Of a stretch of DNA of 39,315 nt, positions 1 to 7,589 are shown piece by piece. The notes under the pieces were generated by a model. It was not told the origin of the DNA. It saw nothing but the letters and a program-made list of their open reading frames with translations, and ran no database searches. The first letter of the stretch is position 1. Each line of letters starts with the position of its first letter. Origin of the DNA: Gemmatimonadota bacterium (GTDB lineage: Bacteria > Gemmatimonadota > Gemmatimonadetes > Gemmatimonadales > Gemmatimonadaceae). The DNA lies in the NCBI GenBank assembly GCA_023249375.1, contig JAHFCT010000030.1, positions 1 through 39,315 of the forward strand, given 5' to 3'. The translations under genes were made by a program, and so were the position numbers.

Positions 1-1008
1 GGAATGCTCGACCGCGTCGCGCCCGATGAAGCCGAAGTGGTCGCCGCGGCCGCGCTGCTCCACGACGTCGGCCACTACCCCTTCTCGCACGCGCTCGAAG
101 AAATCGGCGCCATGCACCACGAGGCGGTCGCCGAGCCGATGATCACCGGTGGCGAGGTCGCCAAGATCCTGCGCACCGAGATTGCCCAGGATGCGCCGGA
201 ACGCATCTACGCGCTGATGCGTGGCGAAAGCGCTTCGCCCCTGCAGGGACTCATCAGCGGTTCGCTCGACCTCGACAAGACCGACTACCTCAAGCGCGAC
301 GCGCTCATGTGCGGCGTGCCGTACGGCGAGATCGACGTCGACCGCCTGCTGCACGCCCTCGTCATCGTCGACGATCCCCACCTCGGCCACGCCGCCGTCG
401 GCGTGCTCGAAAAGGCGCTGAGCGCGCTCGAGTCGCTGCTCTTCGCCAAGTACCAGATGTACCGCAACGTCTACTGGCACCACGCGGTGCGCAGCCCGAC
501 GGCCATGTACAAGCGGCTCGTCGATGATGCGCTCCGCGCCGGCGCGCTGCAGTCCAGCGAGCTCGTCGCCCACACCGATGAAGGGCTGCTGCACGCCCTG
601 CGCGCGCGTACGCCGAGCGCGCTGCTCGAAGCCATCCTGTCGCGCCGGCTCTACAAGCGCGCCATGGAGTGTCCCGCCGCGGAACTCGACGGCATCGACC
701 TCGAGTGGATCGCCGAGGATCGCGAGCGGTCGCGCCGCGCCGAGGATGCCATCGCGGCGTCGCTGGGCATGGCGCCGGGCGAGGTACTGCTCGACTATCC
801 GCAGAAGGAGCAGATGCTCGGCCTCGATATTCCCGTCCTCACACGCGACGGGCGTGTCGAGCGGCTGACGAGCGAGGGAATGGCCGGCGCCATCAACCTG
901 CCGATGCTCGCGGACCAGCTGTATCGCTCGGCCCGCTGGCTGCGTGTGTTCACCGTGCGGCGCGTGGCGATCGCCAAGGACGATGTGCTGCGGATGCTAG
1001 AGGCGTAG
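1..1008 (+). CDS. HD-domain phosphohydrolase (dNTPase-like), 5' partial
   Basis: This is the C-terminal 334-plus residues of an HD-superfamily metal-dependent phosphohydrolase of the COG1078 / dNTP triphosphohydrolase-like type. The HD signature LLHDVGHYPFSH lies about 20 residues into the visible part. A later SLDLDKTDYLKRDA segment supplies the second conserved acidic cluster. Family members carry a further metal-binding His (an HS-type motif) before the HD pair. It is absent here, and the frame is open to the window edge, so the first codons lie outside the window; the ATG at position 4 is probably internal. By family knowledge these proteins hydrolyse nucleotides, often dNTPs, in the cytoplasm. 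The exact substrate cannot be read from the sequence. It ends in TAG and is convergent with the methyltransferase operon. Confidence 0.85.
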   Translation, partial: GMLDRVAPDEAEVVAAAALLHDVGHYPFSHALEEIGAMHHEAVAEPMITGGEVAKILRTEIAQDAPERIYALMRGESASPLQGLISGSLDLDKTDYLKRDALMCGVPYGEIDVDRLLHALVIVDDPHLGHAAVGVLEKALSALESLLFAKYQMYRNVYWHHAVRSPTAMYKRLVDDALRAGALQSSELVAHTDEGLLHALRARTPSALLEAILSRRLYKRAMECPAAELDGIDLEWIAEDRERSRRAEDAIAASLGMAPGEVLLDYPQKEQMLGLDIPVLTRDGRVERLTSEGMAGAINLPMLADQLYRSARWLRVFTVRRVAIAKDDVLRMLEA

Positions 1009-1101
1009 CGCCCACGCCAACGGCTCGCGACAACGTCATGAAGGGCACGAAGACACGCCAAGAGAACGACTCGTCGCGCCCTTAGCCCGTCGCGGTAACG
1101 G
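1009..1101. other. Short convergent intergenic region
   Basis: About 90 bp lie between the convergent HD gene and the methyltransferase gene. The segment near 1037-1062 (CATGAAGGGCACGAAGACACG) resembles the CACGAAG-type decayed repeats scattered between genes in many bacteria. No clear terminator hairpin with a T-run is visible. Confidence 0.3.
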
Positions 1102-1953
1102 TTATCGAGGCGTCAGCAGCAGCCACGACTGCGGCGGCGTGCGGTGCTCCTGCATCAGTTCCTCGAGCGTCTGCGGCATCCGCGAGCGCCACGGCTCCGC
1201 CACACCGGCGGGCAGGTGCGCGAGCACCCGCTCCTCCGTTGCGATGCGCCGCACCTCGTGCGTCGGCAGGAACCGCAGCACCATCACCGCTTCGGTGGGC
1301 GACTCCGCCGGGCCGTGGCACTCCACCAGGATCGTCGCGCGCGTGAGCGCCGGCACCTGCGCCGGATCGAGCAGCGGCACTTCGCCGCCGTCGATGTCGC
1401 AGACCAGCAGGACGCTGTCGCCCGCACCGAGCGCCTCGGCCAGATCGGGCGTGTTGCAGAACCCCTCCACCCGCACACGGTCCGCAACGCCGTTCGCCGC
1501 CACCGCCGCGGCAAACATCCCGCGCGCCTCGCCATCGCCCTCGTACGCGCGCACCAGTACCGACGGCATGAGGCGCGCCATGCCGATGGCGTAGTAGCCG
1601 TAGCGCGCCCCGACGTTCACCACGGCACGAAACGGCCGCTGCGCAAGCTCGCGAACGACGTCGAACAGTTCGTGCTCATACGTGCCGAGGAGTTCCGGGG
1701 CCGCGGGATACCCCGTGAGCTGCATGCCGACAAATGGCCCGCTGAGCACGCGGTCACGCGACAGCGCGCGCAGCCGCCCAAAGAGAAAGCGTCGCTGCGG
1801 CCGCACAATCCAGCGCACGACGCCCCGGATCGGCGCCGGCATGTCGATGAAGGCTTGCAGCAGCGGACCGCTGCGTTCCACCGGCCGGCGGCCGGTGACC
1901 GTCTCCCACAGGAGGCGCAGCGCTCCCGGATACGCGTCCCAGCGGCCGCTCAC
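1102..1953 (-). CDS. FkbM-like SAM-dependent methyltransferase
   Basis: A 283-residue protein with a class I methyltransferase core. The SAM-binding glycine-rich motif is VNVGARYGYYAIG, about residues 112-124. An acidic YEGD segment follows, and the DIDGGEVPLLDP segment resembles the D-x-E-G-x-E motif of FkbM enzymes. FkbM proteins O-methylate sugars or secondary metabolites; the acceptor here is unknown. The start is GTG at 1953, which overlaps the upstream small gene's TGA as GTGA, the usual sign of translational coupling. The N-terminal 90 residues are basic and of unclear function. It is the last gene of the ABC-FHA-PP2C unit. Assignment to the methyltransferase fold is firm; the FkbM subfamily is likely. 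Confidence 0.75.
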   Translation of the reverse strand: MSGRWDAYPGALRLLWETVTGRRPVERSGPLLQAFIDMPAPIRGVVRWIVRPQRRFLFGRLRALSRDRVLSGPFVGMQLTGYPAAPELLGTYEHELFDVVRELAQRPFRAVVNVGARYGYYAIGMARLMPSVLVRAYEGDGEARGMFAAAVAANGVADRVRVEGFCNTPDLAEALGAGDSVLLVCDIDGGEVPLLDPAQVPALTRATILVECHGPAESPTEAVMVLRFLPTHEVRRIATEERVLAHLPAGVAEPWRSRMPQTLEELMQEHRTPPQSWLLLTPR

Positions 1954-2129
1954 TCCGCCTTCGATCGGCCGTGCGCTTCCGCCAGCTTGCGCGCGATGCC
2001 GCGGTAGAATGCCGCGTCCGTGGGCTTCCCCTGTTCGTCGAGCGCGAGCGCGCAGGTCTCGAGCGCGTAGAGAATGTTGCCCAGGTACAGCTGGGAGAGG
2101 GAACCGACGGTCTCGGGCTGGTCGCTCAT
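1950..2129 (-). CDS. Small conserved-looking hypothetical protein (59 aa)
   Basis: An ATG-started 59-codon frame reading MSDQPETVGSLSQLYLGNIL and ending in ARKLAEAHGRSKAE. It begins 13 nt after the PP2C stop and its TGA overlaps the methyltransferase GTG by 4 nt. This gap-free placement supports it as a real gene. The middle (about residues 10-30) looks like an amphipathic helix and the C-terminus is basic. I recognise no family. Its position suggests a small accessory of the phosphatase/FHA module, but that is inference. Confidence 0.6.
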   Translation of the reverse strand: MSDQPETVGSLSQLYLGNILYALETCALALDEQGKPTDAAFYRGIARKLAEAHGRSKAE

Positions 2130-2142
2130 CGCGCCCCCAGCG

Positions 2143-2898
2143 TTAAGAACGATCGCCTGGCTCGGTGCCGACTATCTGAACGACGATGGCCGTGATGTTG
2201 TCGAGTCCGCCGCGGCCGTTCGCTTCGGCAATCAGTGTATCGACAATGCGCCCCGGGCCCGAGCGGGCCAACAGGATCTGCTGCAGGCGCCGGTCATCGA
2301 CCATGCCGGTGAGACCGTCGGACGCCACGAGGAAGACATCGCCGTTCTTCGCGTCGCCCGCATAGAGGTCGGGCTCCACGGCTTCGCTCGCGCCGACGCA
2401 GCGCGTGATGACGTTGCTGTACGGGTGGTAGCGCGCCTGCTCCGGCGTCAGCAGCCCGGCGTCCACCTGCTCTTGCACGTACGAATGATCCTTGGTGATC
2501 TGACTCAGCGCGCCGTCACGCAGCATGTAGATGCGCGAGTCGCCAATCTGTCCGATCAGGTAGCGGTCATCCGAAAGTACGAGCACCGAGGCGGTGGTCC
2601 CCATCCCCTGCTTGTCGTTCTCGGCGAGCATGCGGTCGTAGATCGCGCGATTGGCGTCGCGCAGCGACTGCGCGGTGCGCTCGGCGGCATCCGGCTGCAC
2701 GACGCTTTCGAGCTGCAGGAGAGCGCGCGCGACGATCTGCACGGCCATCTCGCTCGCCACTTCGCCCGCAGCGTGGCCGCCCATGCCATCGGCGACCATG
2801 AACGCGCCACGGCGAGCGTCCGCCTCAGCGAAAAACGAATCTTCATTGCCCGACCGGACCATCCCGACATCCGAACGAGCGGCTACAGCGAGATGCAC
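2143..2898 (-). CDS. PP2C-family Ser/Thr protein phosphatase
   Basis: A 251-residue single-domain PPM/PP2C phosphatase of the bacterial Stp/PrpC type that removes phosphate from Ser/Thr. All metal-site motifs are visible: RSGNEDSF (Asp20), MVADGMGGHAAGE (Asp37), GTTASVLVL, IGDSRIYMLRDG, VASDGLTGM and GLDNITAIVV. There is no membrane segment, so it should act in the cytoplasm. The start is GTG at 2898, three nt after the FHA gene stop, so translation is probably coupled. The partner FHA protein upstream binds phosphothreonine, and together they suggest Ser/Thr phosphosignalling. No Ser/Thr kinase is present in the window. Confidence 0.92.
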   Translation of the reverse strand: MHLAVAARSDVGMVRSGNEDSFFAEADARRGAFMVADGMGGHAAGEVASEMAVQIVARALLQLESVVQPDAAERTAQSLRDANRAIYDRMLAENDKQGMGTTASVLVLSDDRYLIGQIGDSRIYMLRDGALSQITKDHSYVQEQVDAGLLTPEQARYHPYSNVITRCVGASEAVEPDLYAGDAKNGDVFLVASDGLTGMVDDRRLQQILLARSGPGRIVDTLIAEANGRGGLDNITAIVVQIVGTEPGDRS

Positions 2899-2901
2899 GC
2901 G

Positions 2902-4362
2902 TTATCGTCCCGTAGAAAGAAGCGCCACTAGCATAGAGGCGCCGACGGCCGCGAAAGCCATGATGAATGCAATCATCGCCGCGCAGCCCTTCTTCTTAGT
3001 CTCGGCAGGAACCGCGGCAGACTTGGCAGCCGGCGCCTTGCGCGCCTGGTCCACCGTCACCGCAGCGATCGCCCGCGTCCCGCCACTCTCGTCACCCGCG
3101 GTCGCGATGGGGCGGAACGTCATCTTGATGCCGCCAAAGCGGACGTCCGGCGCGCCTTCGACGCGCTGTTCACCCTGCACCCGGCGGCCACCGACGTACG
3201 TCCCGTTGGTCGAGCCCTGATCGACGATGAACCACCCGCCCTCACGCTTCTGGATCTTGGCGTGCGAGTCCGAAACGCTTTCGTCGTTCAGCACGATGTC
3301 ATTGTGTTCGCCGCGACCGACGTTGGTCAGCGCCGAGTGAATATCAAACTTGTTTCCCTTCTGCGGCCCTTCGTTGATCACCTCGAGCGTCGCCAGTGGC
3401 GCGCGGCCCGACGGAACGGACTTCGCCGCGGCGGGAGCCGGTGGCGCAGCGAGTGGCGCAACGGGCGGCGGTGCAACCGGGGGTGCCGGCGGCGCGGGTG
3501 CAACTGGCGCCGCGGGTACGGCGGCCGAGGCGATGGCCGACTCGAGATCCATGATGATCTCGGGCATCTTGGGCGGCGCCGGCGGAGCTGCGGGCGGAGC
3601 TGCCAGCGGAGCTACCGGAGCGGGAGGTGCGACCTGCTCCGCCGGGGCTACCGTTGCGGCAGGGGCGACAGGCGCGGCGCTCGGCGGTGGCGGCGGGGCC
3701 GCCTTCGCTTGGTCGGCGTAGAAGCGGAACTCCTCGGGCCCAATCTTCAGCACGTCACCGCGGCCCAGCACCTGCGTGTGCTCAATCCGGACGCCGTTGA
3801 CGAAGATGCCGTTTGTGCTCAAGTCGTTCAGGTGATAGCCGCCGGGCATCGGCACGATTTCGCAGTGCTTGCGCGACACCTCGGACGACGAGATCACCAC
3901 GTCGTTGCCCACTTCGCGTCCCACGCTGATCCCGTCATCGGGCACGGTGTATTCGCGGCCGTCAGTGAGCGAGACCAGCCGTCCTCCGCGCGCGAGCGTC
4001 GGCTTGGCCGGCGCCCCCGCCGCACGGGCGCGCGCCATTTCGGCGACCTGCGCCCCCGACACAAACTGTGTGCTCCCACCCTGCTTGATGTCGCCGTAGC
4101 GCAGTTCCTCGCCCGCCATCTCCACCTTGTCGCCGTGCAAGATCGGGCTGGGCTCTACGCCGAGTTGCACCCCGTTGACGAGAATCGCGGCGTCTTGGGC
4201 GTCGCGCCGGATCAGCGCGCTGCCGTCGGCCGTGACCGTCACGACTGCGCGAGCCGACGCCTCGTCCCCGGGAAGGCGGAGTGCGGCACCGTCGTAGCAG
4301 CCGACCGTCAGCCCTTCGGCTGGGACGGGATACTGTTGACCGTGGAACTGGAGGTACGCCAT
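2902..4362 (-). CDS. Tail-anchored multi-FHA protein
   Basis: A 486-residue protein with two clear forkhead-associated phosphothreonine-binding domains. FHA-1 covers about residues 128-214, with ISVGREVGNDVVIS, SRKHCEI and LSTNGIFVNG. FHA-2 covers about 330-415, with TNVGRGEHNDIVL, SDSHAKI and GSTNGTYVGG. Residues 1-90 also look like a degenerate FHA fold (ILVNGVQLG) but lack the GR and SxxH residues. A long Ala/Pro linker (about 218-330) separates the two domains. A single hydrophobic segment close to the C-terminus, after KKKGC, predicts tail anchoring with the FHA domains in the cytoplasm. The ATG lies 12 nt after the ABC gene stop. The product probably gathers phosphorylated proteins at the membrane, with the PP2C as the opposing enzyme. 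Confidence 0.88.
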   Translation of the reverse strand: MAYLQFHGQQYPVPAEGLTVGCYDGAALRLPGDEASARAVVTVTADGSALIRRDAQDAAILVNGVQLGVEPSPILHGDKVEMAGEELRYGDIKQGGSTQFVSGAQVAEMARARAAGAPAKPTLARGGRLVSLTDGREYTVPDDGISVGREVGNDVVISSSEVSRKHCEIVPMPGGYHLNDLSTNGIFVNGVRIEHTQVLGRGDVLKIGPEEFRFYADQAKAAPPPPPSAAPVAPAATVAPAEQVAPPAPVAPLAAPPAAPPAPPKMPEIIMDLESAIASAAVPAAPVAPAPPAPPVAPPPVAPLAAPPAPAAAKSVPSGRAPLATLEVINEGPQKGNKFDIHSALTNVGRGEHNDIVLNDESVSDSHAKIQKREGGWFIVDQGSTNGTYVGGRRVQGEQRVEGAPDVRFGGIKMTFRPIATAGDESGGTRAIAAVTVDQARKAPAAKSAAVPAETKKKGCAAMIAFIMAFAAVGASMLVALLSTGR

Positions 4363-4374
4363 GGCACGCTGAAG

Positions 4375-6246
4375 CTACCCGCCGCCAACAGGGGTGGCAA
4401 CCCTGTTTGCCCCCCCAGAACCCTGCCCCTCCAACCTATAGAGGCGAGAGTACAGTCCCCCCGCGTCCAGCAGCCGTTCGTGCGTCCCCCGTTCGCGCAC
4501 TTCGCCGTGGTGCATCACCAGGATTTCCGTCGCTTCGGTGATGGTGCTGAGGCGATGCGCAATCGCGATGGTGGTACGCCCCGCCATCAGTTCCCGCAGG
4601 GCGCGCTGGATGTCCGCCTCGATCCGGCTGTCCACCGCGCTGGTCGCTTCGTCCAGCACCAGCAAGGCAGGATCGGCGGCCACCGCCCGCGCAAAGGACA
4701 GCAGTTACCGCTCGCCGACCGACACCGACGCTCCGCGCTCCGAAAGCCGGTGCTCGTAGCCGCCCGGCAGCTGCGCGATGATCCGGTCGGCGCCCACGCG
4801 GGTCGCCGCGGCGGCGACCGCCTCCGCTGAGAGCGGCGACGAGAGGCGGATGTTGGTAGCCACATCGTCAGCAAACAGGAAGATGTCCTGCTGCACGTAC
4901 CCAACCAGCGACCGCAACTCGGCGACGGGAAGCTCGCGAATATCGATGCCGTCAATCGTGATCCGCCCGCGCTGCGGGTCGTAGAAGCGCAGCAGCAGAT
5001 TGACGACCGTCGTCTTGCCGGCGCCCGTGTGGCCGATCAGCGCGAGCGTCTCCCCGGGCCGCACGCGGAACGACACATCGCGCAGCACCCATCGCGTGTC
5101 GTCGTCGGGCGCCGCGCTGGCCGGTGACGCGTCGGCCGCTGGGTCCGCGCTCCCCCGTTCCGGGTAGCTGAACCAGACGCCCTCGAACGCGACAGTGACG
5201 CCGCTCCCGGACGGGCGCGCCAGTCTTCTGCTGCCGGCATCGGCGACGGTCGGCCGCGTGTCAAGCAGTTGGAAGATGCGCTCGGCTGACGCCATCGCCT
5301 GCTGCAGGATGTTGTATTTGTCCGACAGATCCTGCAGCGGCTGGAAGAAGCGGCGTGAGAGCTGCAGGAATGCCGCCACGGTGCCCACGGTCACCATGCC
5401 CGCATGCACGCGCGAGACCGCCGTGACGATGAGCATCGCCAGCGCGATGGTCGTGAGCAGTTCGATGGCCGGAAAGTAGAGCGCGTAGACCCGCACCGAC
5501 TTGAGCTGCGAGTCGAGATGCGCGTCGTTCAGCGCCGCAAACGCAGCGCCCTCGTCCCGCTCACGACCGAAGAGCTGGACCACGCGAATGCCCGTCAGCC
5601 GTTCCTGGAGGAATGCATTCATGCGCGCCACGCGCATACGGATATCGCGGTACAGATTGCGCACCCGCGACTGGAACACGTGCGACACGAGGTAGATGCC
5701 CGGCACCACCGTGAATGCGGCGAGCGTGAGCCGCCAGTCGATGCTGAACATCAGCACGCCAATCGCCAGCAGCGACGCGAGATCGCCGACACCGGCAATC
5801 ACGCCCGCCGTGAACAGCTCGTTCAGGGACTCGACGTCGGACGTGACGCGCGTGACCAGCCGCCCAACGGGTGTGGCGTCAAAGAACGCGATGGAGAGTC
5901 GCTGCAGATGATCGAAGAGCTCGCGCCGCAGGTCGTGCATCGCACGCTGGCCAAGCAGGCTGGTCAGCACCATCTGGCCGTAATCGGTGGCGAACTGCGC
6001 CCCCAATGCCGCCACAAACAGCACGGTGAGACGCCCGACGGCGGCAAAGTCGCGCGCCGGCAGCGCCACATCGATGACCTCACGCGTCAGCAGCGGTCCA
6101 ACCAGCTGCAGCAGTCCCTCGATGAGGAGCAGCACGAGTGCGCCCGACACGAGCCGCGCGTGCGGCCGCACGTAGCCGGCAAGCCGGCGCGCAATGCGGC
6201 CGTCAAGGACTCGGGCGACGCGGTCTTCGTCGTGCGAAGCTGGCAT
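4375..6246 (-). pseudogene. ABC exporter (MsbA/LmrA type) with in-frame TAA
   Basis: This encodes a fused membrane-plus-ATPase half-exporter of normal length (622 sense codons) interrupted by a TAA at 4705-4707 (codon 514). The N-terminal ABC transmembrane domain (about residues 20-310, six hydrophobic helices) is intact. Walker A is GHTGAGKTT (405-413), the Q-loop is GYVQQDIF and the signature is SVSVGER. The stop falls where Gln is normal (GERQLLSFARA). In the same frame the protein continues with Walker B LLVLDEATSAVD and the H-loop IAHRLSTI. A CAA to TAA substitution would be enough. As read, the 513-residue product lacks Walker B and cannot hydrolyse ATP. The rest of the frame is undamaged, so the change is recent or a sequencing error. 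The ATG at 6246 has a TATATT box 6 nt upstream. Confidence 0.85.
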
Positions 6247-6252
6247 GGGAGA

Positions 6253-6258
6253 AATATA
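6253..6258 (-). promoter_or_regulatory. Putative -10 box, leaderless start of ABC gene
   Basis: On the minus strand TATATT is followed by six bases (TCTCCC) and then the ATG at 6246. No Shine-Dalgarno sequence is present. This spacing puts the transcription start at or next to the ATG. No good -35 element is visible. Confidence 0.4.
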
Positions 6259-6260
6259 TC

Positions 6261-6318
6261 GGACAGCGGATCACGGATTTCGATCGAGGATGACGATTGC
6301 GGAATGGGATTTCGATTG
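6261..6318 (+). repeat. Dispersed repeat, left half copy (A)
   Basis: GGACAGCGGATCACGGATTT followed by CGATCGAGGATGACGATTGC matches the left arm of the complete copies at 28866 and 33295, with one inserted C. No right arm follows nearby. An opposite-facing half copy lies on the far side of the Omp85 gene at 7522. Confidence 0.65.
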
Positions 6319-6322
6319 CTCG

Positions 6323-6356
6323 GTGACGGCGGCGGCATGCCGCACACTTCCGTCAC
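6323..6356. promoter_or_regulatory. Nested inverted repeat upstream of barrel gene
   Basis: GTGACGG (6323-6329) pairs with CCGTCAC (6350-6356). Between them sits the perfect 12-bp palindrome GCGGCATGCCGC (6332-6343). It lies in the divergent ABC/Omp85 intergenic space and could be an operator or an RNA hairpin. It has no T-run for a terminator. Confidence 0.3.
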
Positions 6357-6461
6357 TCGGCGTATGGCGAGCGGCGCCTGAAAGCAGGATGCTTCATGTA
6401 GTCCAAGTCGCCCCCCTCGTGAAGGTTTGTCATCCACGGCCATCTCCACGCGGGAAGATCC

Positions 6462-7514
6462 ATGCGCCGCCTTGCCGCGCTCGTGCTCCTCCTCACCGGT
6501 GCGCTGCCAGCAGCCGCACAACAGGCCACGTCCAACCTCCTCGTGCTGCCCGCGATCGGGAGCGCGCCGGAGACCGGCCTCCAGTTCGGTGCCATCGTCA
6601 TGCGCGTCGATCGGCCGGCCGCGGATGCGCGGCCGACCGTCAACCAGGCGTATTTCCTGCTCACCGCCAAGCACCAGTACCAGTTCACGGTCGATCACGA
6701 TGGCTGGTCGGCCGATGGCGTCTGGCGGCATAACGCGAAGCTCGACTTTCTAGATTATCCGCTTCCCTTCTACGGCGAGGGTGCAAACGCGCCAGCAAAC
6801 GCCGAGGAGTGGTTCACGTCGCACACGGTGCAGTTGCAGGCGAAGGTCCAGCGCCGGTTCGCTGACCGCTGGTACGCCATGGCGGTCCTGCGCGCCCTGC
6901 ACACGAAGATCGGCGACACCAAACCGGGGGGCGTGGTGGCCTCGGGAACGCTGCGCGGCGCCGCGGGCGGCACCCTCGTGCAACCGGGCGTTGGCCTCGT
7001 GCACGACACGAGAGATGATGTCATCGCCACCGAATCGGGCCGCTATCTCGAAGCGTCATTCTCGGTCGCCGACAAGTCGATCGGGTCGGACTTCTCCACG
7101 AACCGCATCCTGATTGATGGACGCGCATTCCGGCGCGTGGGCCGCGGAGTGCTCGCGGCACAGGCGTACGCGGAACTCAATAGCCGCTCTCCGTCGTTCG
7201 ATCAGGAATCGCTCGTCGGCAGCGGCAGCGTTCTGCGCGGCTACCCGCGCGGCCGCTATCGCGATCACCGGCTGGCCGCTGCCCAACTTGAATGGCGCGC
7301 ACCCATCTGGGGCCCGTGGCGCTACGCCATCTTCGGCGGCGTCGGTGGCATCGGACTCTCGACGGGCAACTTCGGTTCAGTCACGCTCCCCACCTACGGG
7401 GGCGGACTTCGCTTCCGCCCGTTCAAGGCCGAGCGCACCCTGCTGCGCCTCGACTACGCCCGCGGCCGCAGCGGCTCCAGTGGCATCTACATCTCCATCG
7501 ACGAAGCCTTCTAG
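6462..7514 (+). CDS. Omp85/BamA-family outer-membrane beta-barrel protein
   Basis: A 350-residue secreted protein with a clear Sec signal peptide (MRRLAALVLLL to AAAQQ, about 1-21). Its body is of alternating polar/hydrophobic strands and matches the C-terminal surface-antigen (D15/Omp85) barrel. The lid-loop motif appears as LRGYPRGRYRD, close to the family RGF/RGY signature. The final residue is an aromatic Phe (SIDEAF), as expected for Bam-dependent barrel insertion. There is room for the barrel but no POTRA repeats, so it is a barrel-only member (compare patatin-linked or TamA-like barrels) and not BamA itself. The ATG is preceded by GGGAAG. Half copies of the dispersed repeat flank the gene in opposite orientations. 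Its role is unknown, possibly lipid or protein export. Confidence 0.75.
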   Translation: MRRLAALVLLLTGALPAAAQQATSNLLVLPAIGSAPETGLQFGAIVMRVDRPAADARPTVNQAYFLLTAKHQYQFTVDHDGWSADGVWRHNAKLDFLDYPLPFYGEGANAPANAEEWFTSHTVQLQAKVQRRFADRWYAMAVLRALHTKIGDTKPGGVVASGTLRGAAGGTLVQPGVGLVHDTRDDVIATESGRYLEASFSVADKSIGSDFSTNRILIDGRAFRRVGRGVLAAQAYAELNSRSPSFDQESLVGSGSVLRGYPRGRYRDHRLAAAQLEWRAPIWGPWRYAIFGGVGGIGLSTGNFGSVTLPTYGGGLRFRPFKAERTLLRLDYARGRSGSSGIYISIDEAF

Positions 7515-7521
7515 CTCGACC

Positions 7522-7584
7522 CATCGGAATCGGAATCCTGAATCCCGATCCTGTATCGTAATCCGTGATCCCTGTCCTAAATTC
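7522..7584 (-). repeat. Dispersed repeat, right half copy (B)
   Basis: This contains ATCGGAATCGGAATCCTGAA, then ATCGTAATCCGTGATCCCTG and TCCTAAAT. The latter part is almost identical to the right arm of the complete copy at 33360-33402. It fills nearly the whole gap between the barrel gene and uvrA, and its edge provides the TAAATT box in front of uvrA. Confidence 0.7.
7578..7583 (+). promoter_or_regulatory. Putative -10 box of uvrA inside repeat edge
   Basis: TAAATT is followed by six bases (CGAATC) and the uvrA GTG at 7590, with no Shine-Dalgarno sequence. The box is made by the CCTAAAT end of repeat copy B. The expected -35 position carries no TTGACA-like sequence, so the call rests on spacing alone. 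Confidence 0.35.
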
Positions 7585-7589
7585 GAATC

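Noticed and set aside
4375-4683. Separate small ATPase gene starting after the TAA in the ABC exporter
   Set aside because: It begins at a GTG within conserved sequence with no ribosome site and would encode only Walker B onward. It is the tail of the interrupted gene.
3262-4830. 522-codon plus-strand frame across the FHA and ABC genes
   Set aside because: Arg-rich shadow; the opposite strand encodes recognisable FHA and ATPase motifs.
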